NCBI RefSeq assembly: GCF_004342485.1 | Contig: NZ_SMBU01000019.1 | Coordinates: forward strand, 31,259-95,258 | Direction of reading: 5' to 3' | Source of the DNA: Roseateles saccharophilus | GTDB lineage: Bacteria; Pseudomonadota; Gammaproteobacteria; Burkholderiales; Burkholderiaceae_C | DNA: 64,000 nt | Shown here: positions 43,993-52,370 of the stretch, in pieces | How the letters are laid out: every line of letters starts with the position of its first letter | How positions within the stretch are numbered: position 1 is the first letter of the stretch | The notes under the pieces: generated by a model | The model's database searches: none | Seen by the model: only the letters and a program-made list of their open reading frames with translations | Told to the model about the DNA's origin: nothing | Program-made: the position numbers and the translations under genes

Positions 43993-46142
43993 TTCAGGAC
44001 CTCGTCTTTCAGGAAACGCGTCAGCTCGTCGGCCATCTGTGCATGGACGTCGATGCGGGGATGGGCCCAGGCGAAGGCCTGGAAGCGGTAGAGCCAGACC
44101 CTGGCGTCGCCCTCGGCGCGCAGGGCTTGCACGGCGGCCTGCACGGCATGCGGGATGGCGGGCTGCTCCTGCGGTGCCGACATGCCGCCCATCAGCAGCA
44201 CCAGCCGGGCCTGTGGGTAGCGCGCGCGCAGCTGGCGTACGAAGGCGAGGTAGCGCGCGCCGAAGTCCGTCGCAATGGCCTGGCCCTTGGATGCAGGGAA
44301 GCCGTGGTCGTTCTGGCCCAAGTTGAGCAGCACGACATCGGGTGTGCGCGCATCCGGCGGGGCGACGGCCGCATCCTTGCGCGGTGCGAACCGGTCCCAC
44401 ACATCGGGCATCAGCAGCTCGTGCCAGCTGGCCGTGATGCCGATGCCGCTGACCGCGATGCCGACATAGTCCGCGCCGAGGCGCTCGGCGGTCACGGCGC
44501 CATAGGCACGGGTGCCGTCGTGGAAATAGAGATCCTCGTACTGGTCGTCGGCGATGTCGCCATTGCAGGCACCGGCGGTGATGGAGTCACCGTAGAACTC
44601 GAGCTTCAGCGGGCGCGCCGGCGGCGGCGCAAGCAGCCGGCCGCCCTCGGCCAGGCGCAGGCCGGTAAGGACGGTCTCGGCCATCGACCCTTCGGTGCGC
44701 TTGATCAGGCGCAGGCTGTGCTCGCCGGGCGGCAGGGGCTCGCGCAGCCGCCAGTCCGAGCTGGCATTGCCCGGCGCGGCCAGCCAGTGGCGGCGGCCGT
44801 CGATCTCGACGCTGAAATGGCTGGTGCCCCAATGGGTGGACGCGAAGCTCAGACCCAGCTGCGTGCCGCTGAAGCGGGCGCGCAGCTCGCTGCCACTCCA
44901 GGCCAGCAGCCTGCCGCCGGCGGCCGTGCCGATGCGCCCGATCCAACGCAGCTCCGGGGCATCGAGCGGGACGGGGCGGCCCGGCAATGCCTCGGCCACG
45001 AAGTCGCTCGGGCGCAGGGCCGGCGGGACGATGCCGGCCGACATGATGGCCAGCAAGCTGGCCGGGCGGCCGCTGCCGGTCCATTCATCGCGCTTGACGC
45101 GGATGTGCAGCAGATGGGCCGTGGGTTCGAGGTCGCGGCCGACGACGCTGTAGTGCCAGCCGAGGTAGCCGCGGCGCTCGGGCACCTGGCCGCGCAGCGT
45201 GACGACGGCGCCGTCGTCCACCCAGGCTTCGAGATTGCGGTAGTGCTCGCTCTCGGCGTGGAAGACGGCGATCTCGCTGCCATGGACGAGGAAATGGGCC
45301 TCGGCGTCGTCGGCGGTCGTGACCCAGCCGGGCTGCTGGCCGGGCCACTCCGGGTGCACCTCGCCGCCGCGCGCGAAGCCGTGCTGCTGGTAGGGCTTGA
45401 GCGTGTCGCCCATCAGCAGCCGCGTGAACTCATGGGCGCTGCCGTAGACGGGCTCGGGCAGCGGGGCGGGCGCGGCGGCCGGCCCGCCCGCGGCGGCGCG
45501 CAGGGTGTCGGCCAGCGCGAGTGCGATGCGCCGGTGGCCGGTGTCGTTGGGATGCACAGGTTCGTGGTAGAGGGCGGCCCAGCGGTCCTCGCCAGCCTCG
45601 ACGCGGGTCTGCATCCAGCGGCCGAAGTCCAGCGCCGTCAGCCCGTAGCGGGCGGCGAGCTGCAACTGGGCATCGACGGCATCGCGGGCCTGATTGCCTT
45701 GCTGGGTCAGGCCGAGCACGACGACGGCGGGCGGCTTCTTCGCGCCGAGCAGCCGGCGCAGGATGGCTTCGTAGCTGCTGCCGCGCACGGCCGGGTCCAG
45801 CCATTGGTCGTTGACGCCGAACTCGACGATGACGAGGTCGGGCGACTTGTCCAGCACCTGGGCCTGCAGGCGCTGCACGCCGGCGGCCGAGTCCGTGCCG
45901 CTGACACCTGCGTTGACCAGCCTGACCCTGGGGCCGAGCGACTTCGTCAGCAGCGCTGCCCAGCCGCGCTCGCTGGGCGGCTGGGAGGCATACCCAGTGG
46001 TGATGGAGCCGCCTATCGTCGCGAGCGTGATGGGCTCGCCGGCATCGAGCCGCTGCATGACGGCCTGCAACCGCGCGTCCGCATGGCCGAGGGCCGGAAG
46101 CATCAAAGACAAGGCCAATGCAAATCCCTTCATTCCGTTCAT
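43989..46142 (-). CDS. Tandem SGNH hydrolase: N-terminal GDSL domain plus C-terminal CE2-type acetylesterase
   Basis: 717 residues with signal peptide MNGMKGFALALSLMLPALGHA. Domain 1 (~25-230): TIGGSITTGYASQ (nucleophile Ser), GVSGTDSAAG, FGVNDQWLDPA and HPNDTGHRRIA supply the four SGNH blocks. Residues ~235-365 form a linker/beta region. Domain 2 (~370-717) has a CE2 jelly-roll followed by GDSITAGACNGD, AVSGIGITASW, LNLGQNDHGFP and the terminal Asp/His region of IDVHAQMADEL. CE2 enzymes remove acetyl groups from xylan and glucomannan. Two complete esterase domains in one exported protein may act on different acetyl positions. First complete gene of the operon; operator at 46390. Confidence 0.87.
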   Translation of the reverse strand: MNGMKGFALALSLMLPALGHADARLQAVMQRLDAGEPITLATIGGSITTGYASQPPSERGWAALLTKSLGPRVRLVNAGVSGTDSAAGVQRLQAQVLDKSPDLVIVEFGVNDQWLDPAVRGSSYEAILRRLLGAKKPPAVVVLGLTQQGNQARDAVDAQLQLAARYGLTALDFGRWMQTRVEAGEDRWAALYHEPVHPNDTGHRRIALALADTLRAAAGGPAAAPAPLPEPVYGSAHEFTRLLMGDTLKPYQQHGFARGGEVHPEWPGQQPGWVTTADDAEAHFLVHGSEIAVFHAESEHYRNLEAWVDDGAVVTLRGQVPERRGYLGWHYSVVGRDLEPTAHLLHIRVKRDEWTGSGRPASLLAIMSAGIVPPALRPSDFVAEALPGRPVPLDAPELRWIGRIGTAAGGRLLAWSGSELRARFSGTQLGLSFASTHWGTSHFSVEIDGRRHWLAAPGNASSDWRLREPLPPGEHSLRLIKRTEGSMAETVLTGLRLAEGGRLLAPPPARPLKLEFYGDSITAGACNGDIADDQYEDLYFHDGTRAYGAVTAERLGADYVGIAVSGIGITASWHELLMPDVWDRFAPRKDAAVAPPDARTPDVVLLNLGQNDHGFPASKGQAIATDFGARYLAFVRQLRARYPQARLVLLMGGMSAPQEQPAIPHAVQAAVQALRAEGDARVWLYRFQAFAWAHPRIDVHAQMADELTRFLKDEVLK

Positions 46143-46143
46143 A

Positions 46144-46377
46144 TCAACCTTTGGTGGCGCCCGCCTGCAGCCCGGCGACGAACCGGCGCTGAAACAGCAG
46201 GAAAAGCACGACGGCCGGCAGCATCACGCGCGGCGTCTTGTCGTCCCCCACCATCCAGACGACCAGGTCTGCCGCCAGCACCCGCGCCGGCAGGGCGGCG
46301 AGGCAGGCGAAAAGGGCCAGCACACCTTGGCTACGCCGCAGGGTCCTGGCGATGGTGGGCGTGGCCGGATGGGTCAC
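46144..46377 (-). pseudogene. Remnant of a carbohydrate ABC transporter permease C-terminus
   Basis: A 77-codon frame directly before the esterase start (1 bp gap). Its final 26 residues, MLPAVVLFLLFQRR followed by FVAGLQAGATKG, match the C-terminus of MalG/AraQ-type sugar permeases (LP.VVLFLL.QR.FV.GL.AGAVKG). The preceding ~50 residues (VLALFACLAALPARVLA, then ADLVVWMVGDDKTPRV) have no recognisable permease order, and the helices and EAA loop expected of the family are missing. So this looks like the tail of a deleted transporter gene fused to unrelated sequence. GTG 46375-46377 could start a short product; real expression is doubtful. Suggests the locus once used an ABC importer. Confidence 0.6.
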
Positions 46378-46389
46378 GTTGACTCTTGG

Positions 46390-46402
46390 TGTTTACTAAA
46401 CT
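46390..46402. promoter_or_regulatory. LacI-type operator O1, in front of the esterase-AGE-GH5 operon
   Basis: TGTTTACTAAACT contains the perfect 11-bp palindrome GTTTA-C-TAAAC. On the minus strand it lies just downstream of a CATAAT (46409-46414) that could be the -10 element, a position where bound repressor would block initiation. It matches O2 (56308) and O3 (57571). Confidence 0.65.
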
Positions 46403-46527
46403 ATTGACATTATGCGCAGAAGTTGTCGCGCGGAAATGCGTCGCATCTTGTGAGGAACATCAGGACTATCCCCGAGTGTGATTCATGATTTAGAGAAACA
46501 AAATGCGCAACAAATAGATGTTTAGCT

Positions 46528-46540
46528 TCACCTGAGGTGA
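46528..46540. promoter_or_regulatory. Palindrome upstream of the GH2 gene
   Basis: TCACCT-G-AGGTGA, 28 bp before the GTG of the beta-mannosidase, is a perfect 6+6 inverted repeat with a central base. A partial TGTTTAG half-site overlaps at 46519. The palindrome does not fit the O1-O3 consensus and may belong to another regulator. Confidence 0.4.
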
Positions 46541-46567
46541 GGCTGCAACCGCTACCACACCCGCGAC

Positions 46568-49060
46568 GTGACCCCTGAACGACTGATCGACCTGCACGAC
46601 GGCTGGCAACTGGCCGAGGCGCCCGAGGGCCTGGCGGGCCCGGCTCTGGCCGGCCTGCCCGACGCGGCCTGGCTGCCTGCCCGGGTGCCGGGCACGGCCC
46701 ATGGCGCGCTGCTCGCGGCCGGCCGCATCCCCGACCCCTTCTACGGCCGCAACGAGGCCGAGCTGCGCTGGGTGGGCGAGCGCCGCTGGGCCTGGCGGCT
46801 GCGCTTCGACGCGGGCGAGCTGGCCGCGCACGAGGACCTGGTCTTCGAGGGGCTGGACACCTATTGCACGGCCTGGCTCAACGGCGAGCGCCTGCTCGAC
46901 ACCGACAACATGTTCGTGCCGCATCGCGTGGACGTGCGCGAGCGCCTGCGCCCCGGCTGCAACGAGCTGCTGCTGTGCTTCGAGCCCGCGCTGGCACGGG
47001 CCCGCGCGGTGGAGGCCGTGCACGGCAAGCGCGCGCTGTGGAACGGCGACAGCGCCCGGCTGCATGTGCGCAAGGCGCAATACCACTTCGGCTGGGACTG
47101 GGGCCCCGAGCTGATCGTCGGCGGTCCCTGGCGCGCGGTGCGCCGGCATGCCTGGTCGGCGCGCATCGACGAGCTGCAATGCCGGTCCAGCCTCGACGGC
47201 CCGCGCGCGACGCTGCAGGTCGCGGCGGAGCTGGCAGGGGCGGGCGCCGGCCAGCGCTGCAGCTTCGAGCTGCTGGACCCCGAGGGCCGATGCGTCGCCG
47301 AAGCTGTGGTGCCGGCATCGGCCGTGGCCCGCGCCACGCTCAGCGTTGCCGGCGCCCGGCTGTGGTGGCCGCGCGGCCTGGGCGGGCAGCCGCTCTACAC
47401 CCTGGTCGCCCGTGTGCTGGACGGCGAACGCGTGCTGGCCGAGAGCCGGTGCCGCACCGGCCTGCGCACGCTGCGCCTGGTGCAGGAGCCCGTCGAAGGC
47501 GAAGCCGGCAGCAGCTTCCATTTCGAGGTCAACGGCCAGGCCTTCTTTGCCGGGGGTGCGAACTGGATTCCCGACGACAACCTGCTCGAGCGCATCGCGC
47601 CGGCCCGCTACCGCGAGCGCGTGGCCCAGGCCGCCGCCGCGAACATGAACATGCTGCGCGTCTGGGGCGGCGGCGTCTACGAGCACGAAGCCTTCTACGA
47701 GGCCTGCGACGAGCAGGGTCTGCTGGTCTGGCAGGACTTCATGTTCGCCTGCGGCATCTATCCGGCCAATGCCGAGTTCCTGGCCAGCGTGCGCGCCGAG
47801 GCCGAGGCCGCCGTGAAGCGGCTGCGCCACCACGCCTGCCTGGCGCTCTGGTGCGGCAACAACGAGGACTACATGCTGGCTGAGTCGGTGGGCCTGGCCG
47901 GCCCCGGCGTGCAAGCCGAGCGCTTCGAGGCGCGGGCGATCTACGAGGGCCTGCTGCCCGAGGTCTGCGCCGCGCTGGACCCGGACCGCGTCTACTGGCC
48001 CGGCAGCCCCTTCACGCCGGGTGCCGACACCAAATCCTCGGACGCGACCGTCGGCGACCGCCACAGCTGGGAGGTCTGGCACCAGCAGATGCTGCCCTAC
48101 CAGCGCTATGGCGACGTGCAGGCGCGCTTCGTCAGCGAGTTCGGCATGCAGTCCCACCCCTCGCTCGCGCTGCTGGAATCGGTGTTGCCCGAGGGCGAGC
48201 GCTTTCCCGAGAGTCGCACGGTGCAGTGGCACAACAAGGCCGGCTCGGCCACCGGGCCGGATGGGCACCGGCGCCTGGCCGTCTACCTGGCCGACAACTT
48301 GCGCGTCGGCCCGACGCTGGCGGAGCACGTCTACGCGACGCAGTTCGTGCAGGCCGAGGCCATGCGCGTGGCCTACCAGGACTTCCGCCGCCGCTGGCAG
48401 CAACCCGGCGCGCGGGCCGTGGGCGGCGCCCTGGTCTGGCAGCTCAACGATTGCTGGCCGGTGACGAGCTGGGCACTGATCGACTCGGCCGGCACCGCCA
48501 AGCCGGCCTGGCATGCGGTGCGCCGCGCGCTCAGCCCGCTGGCCGTGGCCGTGCGGTTGGAGGCCGGCCAGGCGCGCCTGGCCGTCATGAACGGAGGCCT
48601 GCAGCCCTGCGTGCTGACGCTGCAGCTGCGCGTGTTCGCGCTGGACGGGCGCGAGCTGGCCCATGCCCGCCTCGCGCAGGAGGTGCCGGCGTCGACGAGC
48701 CTGGAGACGACGCAGGCGCTGCCGGATTTCACCGGGCCCGTCGTGGCCGAGCTGTGCGCGCTGGACGAAGCCGGCACTGAGCTGGCGCGCGACTGCGCCT
48801 GGACCGAGCCCTTCAGGTTCTACCGGCTGGGCAGCGCGCGCATCGACATCCGCCGCGACGGCCAGACCCTGCTGCTGGGCTGCGACCGGCCGGTCAAAGG
48901 TCTGTGGCTGCAAGGCGCAGCGCTGGCCGACAACTTCATCGACCTGGTGCCCGGCGCGCCGCGGCGCGTCGCGGTGGCGGGGGCCTGGCCGCAGCGGCTG
49001 CAGGTCATGGCGCTGGAGCATGCGGCACGCGTCGTGGCAATTCCGGAGGCGGGAGGTTGA
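46568..49060 (+). CDS. Glycoside hydrolase family 2 beta-mannosidase
   Basis: 830 residues, no signal peptide, so cytoplasmic. The beta-mannosidase type of GH2 is indicated by DPFYGRNEAELRWVGERRWAWRLRF at ~57-80, a sugar-binding jelly-roll with LDTYCTAWLNGERLLDTDNMF, QYHFGWDWGPELIVGGPW (typical for mannosidases), the barrel motif NMNMLRVWGGGVYEHEAFYEACDEQGLLVWQDFMFACGIYP, acid/base Glu in WCGNNED and nucleophile Glu in SEFGMQSHPS. It would release mannose from the non-reducing end of imported manno-oligosaccharides. GTG 46568 is used; no strong ribosome binding site is seen. Transcribed divergently from the esterase operon; the 190-bp gap holds O1 and the palindrome at 46528. Confidence 0.93.
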   Translation: MTPERLIDLHDGWQLAEAPEGLAGPALAGLPDAAWLPARVPGTAHGALLAAGRIPDPFYGRNEAELRWVGERRWAWRLRFDAGELAAHEDLVFEGLDTYCTAWLNGERLLDTDNMFVPHRVDVRERLRPGCNELLLCFEPALARARAVEAVHGKRALWNGDSARLHVRKAQYHFGWDWGPELIVGGPWRAVRRHAWSARIDELQCRSSLDGPRATLQVAAELAGAGAGQRCSFELLDPEGRCVAEAVVPASAVARATLSVAGARLWWPRGLGGQPLYTLVARVLDGERVLAESRCRTGLRTLRLVQEPVEGEAGSSFHFEVNGQAFFAGGANWIPDDNLLERIAPARYRERVAQAAAANMNMLRVWGGGVYEHEAFYEACDEQGLLVWQDFMFACGIYPANAEFLASVRAEAEAAVKRLRHHACLALWCGNNEDYMLAESVGLAGPGVQAERFEARAIYEGLLPEVCAALDPDRVYWPGSPFTPGADTKSSDATVGDRHSWEVWHQQMLPYQRYGDVQARFVSEFGMQSHPSLALLESVLPEGERFPESRTVQWHNKAGSATGPDGHRRLAVYLADNLRVGPTLAEHVYATQFVQAEAMRVAYQDFRRRWQQPGARAVGGALVWQLNDCWPVTSWALIDSAGTAKPAWHAVRRALSPLAVAVRLEAGQARLAVMNGGLQPCVLTLQLRVFALDGRELAHARLAQEVPASTSLETTQALPDFTGPVVAELCALDEAGTELARDCAWTEPFRFYRLGSARIDIRRDGQTLLLGCDRPVKGLWLQGAALADNFIDLVPGAPRRVAVAGAWPQRLQVMALEHAARVVAIPEAGG

Positions 49061-49102
49061 GCGCAGGTCGATATGCGTAAACCCTCTCGCTGATTACCCC
49101 GA

Positions 49103-49115
49103 TGTTAGAAAAACA
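49103..49115. promoter_or_regulatory. Weak O1-like sequence before the TonB receptor
   Basis: TGTTAGAAAAACA agrees with the O1-O3 consensus TGTTTASTRAAMA at about 9 of 13 positions. It lies next to the stronger palindrome at 49122 and may be coincidental. Confidence 0.2.
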
Positions 49116-49121
49116 CACTGA

Positions 49122-49137
49122 TTGGTAGCGTTACCAA
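49122..49137. promoter_or_regulatory. LacI/GalR-type palindrome in front of the TonB-dependent receptor
   Basis: TTGGTAGCGTTACCAA is an inverted repeat with one mismatched pair, 81 bp before the receptor ATG. TGGTA(A/G)CG(T/C)TACCA sites bind LacI-family regulators that control TonB receptors in other Proteobacteria. It is unlike O1-O3, so a second regulator, not obvious in this window, may act here. Confidence 0.6.
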
Positions 49138-49218
49138 ATGGCGGCAGATTGCAAGCCAACCGCCGCAGCACGAGGCCCGAAGAGGCTCAATGTTTCCACC
49201 AAAGAGGAGCAAACGAGG

Positions 49219-52200
49219 ATGAGACACTTCAAGAGGACAGCGTTGTCCGTGGCGGCAGCCCAGACCCTGGTGGTCTGGATGGCGCCGGCGATCGCGCAGA
49301 ACACGGCGGCCCCGGCCGCAGCACCGGCGCCCGCCAAGGATGCCCAGCAATTGGAGACCGTGATCGTGTCGGGGCGGCGCGCCGCGCTGGCCACCGCACA
49401 GAAGATCAAGCAGGACTCGGACGAGATCGTCGACTCGGTCGTCGCCGACGAGATCGGCAAGCTGCCGGACCGCTCGGTCTCCGAGGTGCTGCAGCGCATC
49501 GTGGGGGCGACGATGTCGCGCGTCGCGGCGTCCAACGACCCGGTGCACTTCTCGGTCGAGGGCTCGGGCGTCAATATCCGAGGCCTCACCTACGTCAGCT
49601 CGACGCTGAACGGCCGCGAAACCTTCAGCGCCAACCAGGGCCGCACGCTGGGCTTCGAGGACGTGCCGCCCGAGCTGATGGCCGGCGTTGACGTCTACAA
49701 GAATCCGTCGGCCGAGCAGATCGAGGGCGCCATCGGCGGCCTCGTCAACCTGCGCACGGCGCTGCCCTTCGACTTCTCCGGCTTCAAGGGCGCGTTCTCG
49801 GCCGACGTCACGCGCAGCAGCCTGGCCGCGAAGAACAAGCCCAGCATCTCGGGCCTGCTGTCCAACACCTGGAACACCGACGCAGGCAAGTTCGGCGCGC
49901 TGATCGACGTGACGCACTCCCTGAGCTCGACTCGCACCGACGGCCTGGTGCTGGACCCGTTCTACAAGTCCTCGCCGACCAGCACGACCTGGTTCTCGCG
50001 CGACATGTCGTGGAAGCAGCAGTTCTACAACCGCACGCGCGACGGCCTCTACGCCGCCGCGCAGTGGAAGAAGGACAACGTCGAGTCCTCGCTGACCTTC
50101 TTCCGCTCCAAGTACAAGTTCGACTGGAACGAATACAACGTCAGCGCCCAGGTCGACCCCTACAACGTGACCGTGTTGAACGGCACTTACGACGCGAACG
50201 GCGTGATGACCAAGGGCACGCTGACCGGCAAGCAGAACGCCGACGGCAGCTACCAGGGCCTCGAGGTCGAGAACCAGACGCGCTACTCCAAGCGGGCCTC
50301 GCAGACCGACGAGCTGGCCTGGAAGATCGGCGGCAAGGTCAACGACCAGCTGACGTTGACCTCCGACTTCCAATACATCCGCTCCAAGACCAGCAACTTC
50401 GACTCCACTGTGGGCACCGGCGTGCAGCTGCCCAAGGAGCAGGTGGACTACACGGGCTCGATGCCGCGACTGGTGTTCGATGCCAGCGACCTAGCCATCC
50501 TGAACGACCCGTCCAAGTACTACTGGGCCATGATGATGGACCACCTGGACAAGGGCACGGGCACGCAGAAGGCCTGGAAGGGCGATGCGCGCTGGGTCTT
50601 CCACGACAGCGCCATCCTGAACGACCTGCGCTTCGGCGTGCGCATTGCCAAGCGCGATGCCGAGACCATCAACAGCAACCCGAGCTACAACTGGGCGTCC
50701 ATCACCCATGCCTGGCAGCTGGGCTGGAACATCAACGACCTGGCCTGGGTCAACAAGACCGACATCCCGACCTTCAAGAACACCTACAGCGGCTTCATGA
50801 ACGGGCAGGTGGCACCGCCGTCGCTGTACTTTCCGGCAGCGTCGGTGGCCTTTGGCTGGCCCAGCAGCTACAACAAACTGCACCAGCTTTACCTGACCCA
50901 GTGCAAGGCTCTGACCCATCCGGACTGGGGTTGGGCCCCGGGCGTGACGGGCTGCGACCAGTGGAACAGCATCCAGGGCGGCGTCCAGTGGGCGCCGACC
51001 TCCTTCGGCACCGACCCGGCCGGCCGCAACACGCAGGCCGAAACCACCACGGCCGGCTATGCGCAACTGCGTTTCTCCTTCGATGAAAAGGGCCTGCCGC
51101 TGGACGGCAATGTGGGCCTGCGCGTCGTCCACACGAAGAACGACGCCGACGGCTACACCATCCTGACCACGCAGCCTGCGCCTGTCGGGGCAGTTGGCGT
51201 GGCCGTGCCTGACCTCACGCCCTTCGCCAAGAAGGAGACGTTCAACCAGAGCTTCACGGATTACCTGCCCAGCCTGAACCTGAAGTACAAGGCGGCACCG
51301 GACTTGCAGTTCCGCTTCGCGGCCTCGCGCGCGCTGGCGCGGCCGCAGTTCAGCCAGATGCAGGGTTATCTGCAGATGTCGCAGGGGATCGAGGTCGACA
51401 CCAAGGCCGTGCCGCCCACGGTCAAGAAGGTCAACCTCACCGGCACGGCGAGCGGCAACCCCGAGCTCAAGCCCATCCGCTCCGACCAGGAGGACCTGAC
51501 GGCCGAGTGGTACTTCGCGAAGAACGGTTCGCTGACGACGGCGGTCTTCAACAAGGACCTGAAGGACATCATCGTCAACCAGGCCTTCAACCGCACGGTC
51601 ACCGACAACAACGGCAAGCCGGTCAACTTCGTGCTGAACGGCCCGGTCAACGGCGCCAAGGGCTATGCGCGCGGCATCGAACTGGCCTACCAGCAGTACT
51701 TCGACGGGCTGCCGTCATGGCTGCAGGGGCTGGGCCTGCAGGCCAACTACACCTATGTCGACAGCAAGGTGAAGCGCTACAACGCGGTGTTTACGGGCTA
51801 TTGCTCGCCGGGCGCGGGGCAGGACAACCTGAACCTCTACATCAACGGCTGCGATACCGACGGCCGCTCCTTCGGCGACATGCCGCTGGACAACCTCTCG
51901 CGCAATACCTACAACATCGCGCTGCTGTTCGACCGCGGCCCGATCTCGGCGCGCCTGGCCTACAACTGGCGCGGCAAATACCTCTATGGCGTGGCGCTGA
52001 ACTCGGACAACACCGGCCCCAACCAGACCAATGCGCTGGACACCAACCCGGCGAGTGCGACCTATGGCCAGCACAACCTGCCGGTGGGCCTGCCGCTGTG
52101 GGCCGATGCCTACGGCCAGCTCGATGCCGGCATCCATGTCAAGTTCGGCGAGAACTTCTCCGTGGGCGCCGAGGTCAGCAACCTGACGAACAAGACCTAC

Positions 52201-52293
52201 AAGCAGATCATGCAGCAGCACATCGGCATGATCGGCCACAACTACTTCACGTCGGGGCGGGTCTACAAGATGAGCGCGCAGTACAGCTTCTGA
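49219..52293 (+). CDS. TonB-dependent receptor (Xanthomonas/Caulobacter glycan type)
   Basis: 1024 residues. A signal peptide MRHFKRTALSVAAAQTLVVWMAPAIAQ is followed by a Pro/Ala linker and the plug domain: QLETVIVSGRRAALATAQ, IVDSVVADEIGKLPDRSVSEVLQRIVGATM, VNIRGLTYVSSTLNGRETFSA and EQIEGAIGGLVNLRT. A 22-stranded barrel occupies the remainder, ending in YKMSAQYSF with a terminal Phe as outer membrane insertion signal. The plug form is that of the TonB-receptor subgroup found in polysaccharide loci of Xanthomonas and Caulobacter. It should import manno/gluco-oligosaccharides across the outer membrane. ATG 49219 gives the proper signal peptide; an upstream ATG at 49138 is possible but not needed. 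Ends at a strong terminator. Confidence 0.93.
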   Translation: MRHFKRTALSVAAAQTLVVWMAPAIAQNTAAPAAAPAPAKDAQQLETVIVSGRRAALATAQKIKQDSDEIVDSVVADEIGKLPDRSVSEVLQRIVGATMSRVAASNDPVHFSVEGSGVNIRGLTYVSSTLNGRETFSANQGRTLGFEDVPPELMAGVDVYKNPSAEQIEGAIGGLVNLRTALPFDFSGFKGAFSADVTRSSLAAKNKPSISGLLSNTWNTDAGKFGALIDVTHSLSSTRTDGLVLDPFYKSSPTSTTWFSRDMSWKQQFYNRTRDGLYAAAQWKKDNVESSLTFFRSKYKFDWNEYNVSAQVDPYNVTVLNGTYDANGVMTKGTLTGKQNADGSYQGLEVENQTRYSKRASQTDELAWKIGGKVNDQLTLTSDFQYIRSKTSNFDSTVGTGVQLPKEQVDYTGSMPRLVFDASDLAILNDPSKYYWAMMMDHLDKGTGTQKAWKGDARWVFHDSAILNDLRFGVRIAKRDAETINSNPSYNWASITHAWQLGWNINDLAWVNKTDIPTFKNTYSGFMNGQVAPPSLYFPAASVAFGWPSSYNKLHQLYLTQCKALTHPDWGWAPGVTGCDQWNSIQGGVQWAPTSFGTDPAGRNTQAETTTAGYAQLRFSFDEKGLPLDGNVGLRVVHTKNDADGYTILTTQPAPVGAVGVAVPDLTPFAKKETFNQSFTDYLPSLNLKYKAAPDLQFRFAASRALARPQFSQMQGYLQMSQGIEVDTKAVPPTVKKVNLTGTASGNPELKPIRSDQEDLTAEWYFAKNGSLTTAVFNKDLKDIIVNQAFNRTVTDNNGKPVNFVLNGPVNGAKGYARGIELAYQQYFDGLPSWLQGLGLQANYTYVDSKVKRYNAVFTGYCSPGAGQDNLNLYINGCDTDGRSFGDMPLDNLSRNTYNIALLFDRGPISARLAYNWRGKYLYGVALNSDNTGPNQTNALDTNPASATYGQHNLPVGLPLWADAYGQLDAGIHVKFGENFSVGAEVSNLTNKTYKQIMQQHIGMIGHNYFTSGRVYKMSAQYSF

Positions 52294-52322
52294 GGCCGCG
52301 GCCGGGGCGACCCGGCAGCATG

Positions 52323-52356
52323 AAAAAGGGCACCACAGTCGGTGCCCTTTTGTTTT
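52323..52356 (+). terminator. Strong rho-independent terminator, bidirectional
   Basis: AAAAGGGCACC (52324-52334) pairs with GGTGCCCTTTT (52341-52351) round a 6-nt loop, followed by GTTTT. The A-run on the left makes it work in both directions, ending the receptor and the convergent halogenase-operon transcripts. Confidence 0.93.
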
Positions 52357-52370
52357 GCCGGTCAGGCCTG

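Noticed and set aside
46490..49021. Long minus-strand frame opposite the beta-mannosidase
   Set aside because: The plus-strand GH2 protein has intact catalytic motifs; the antisense product is compositionally biased and has no motifs.
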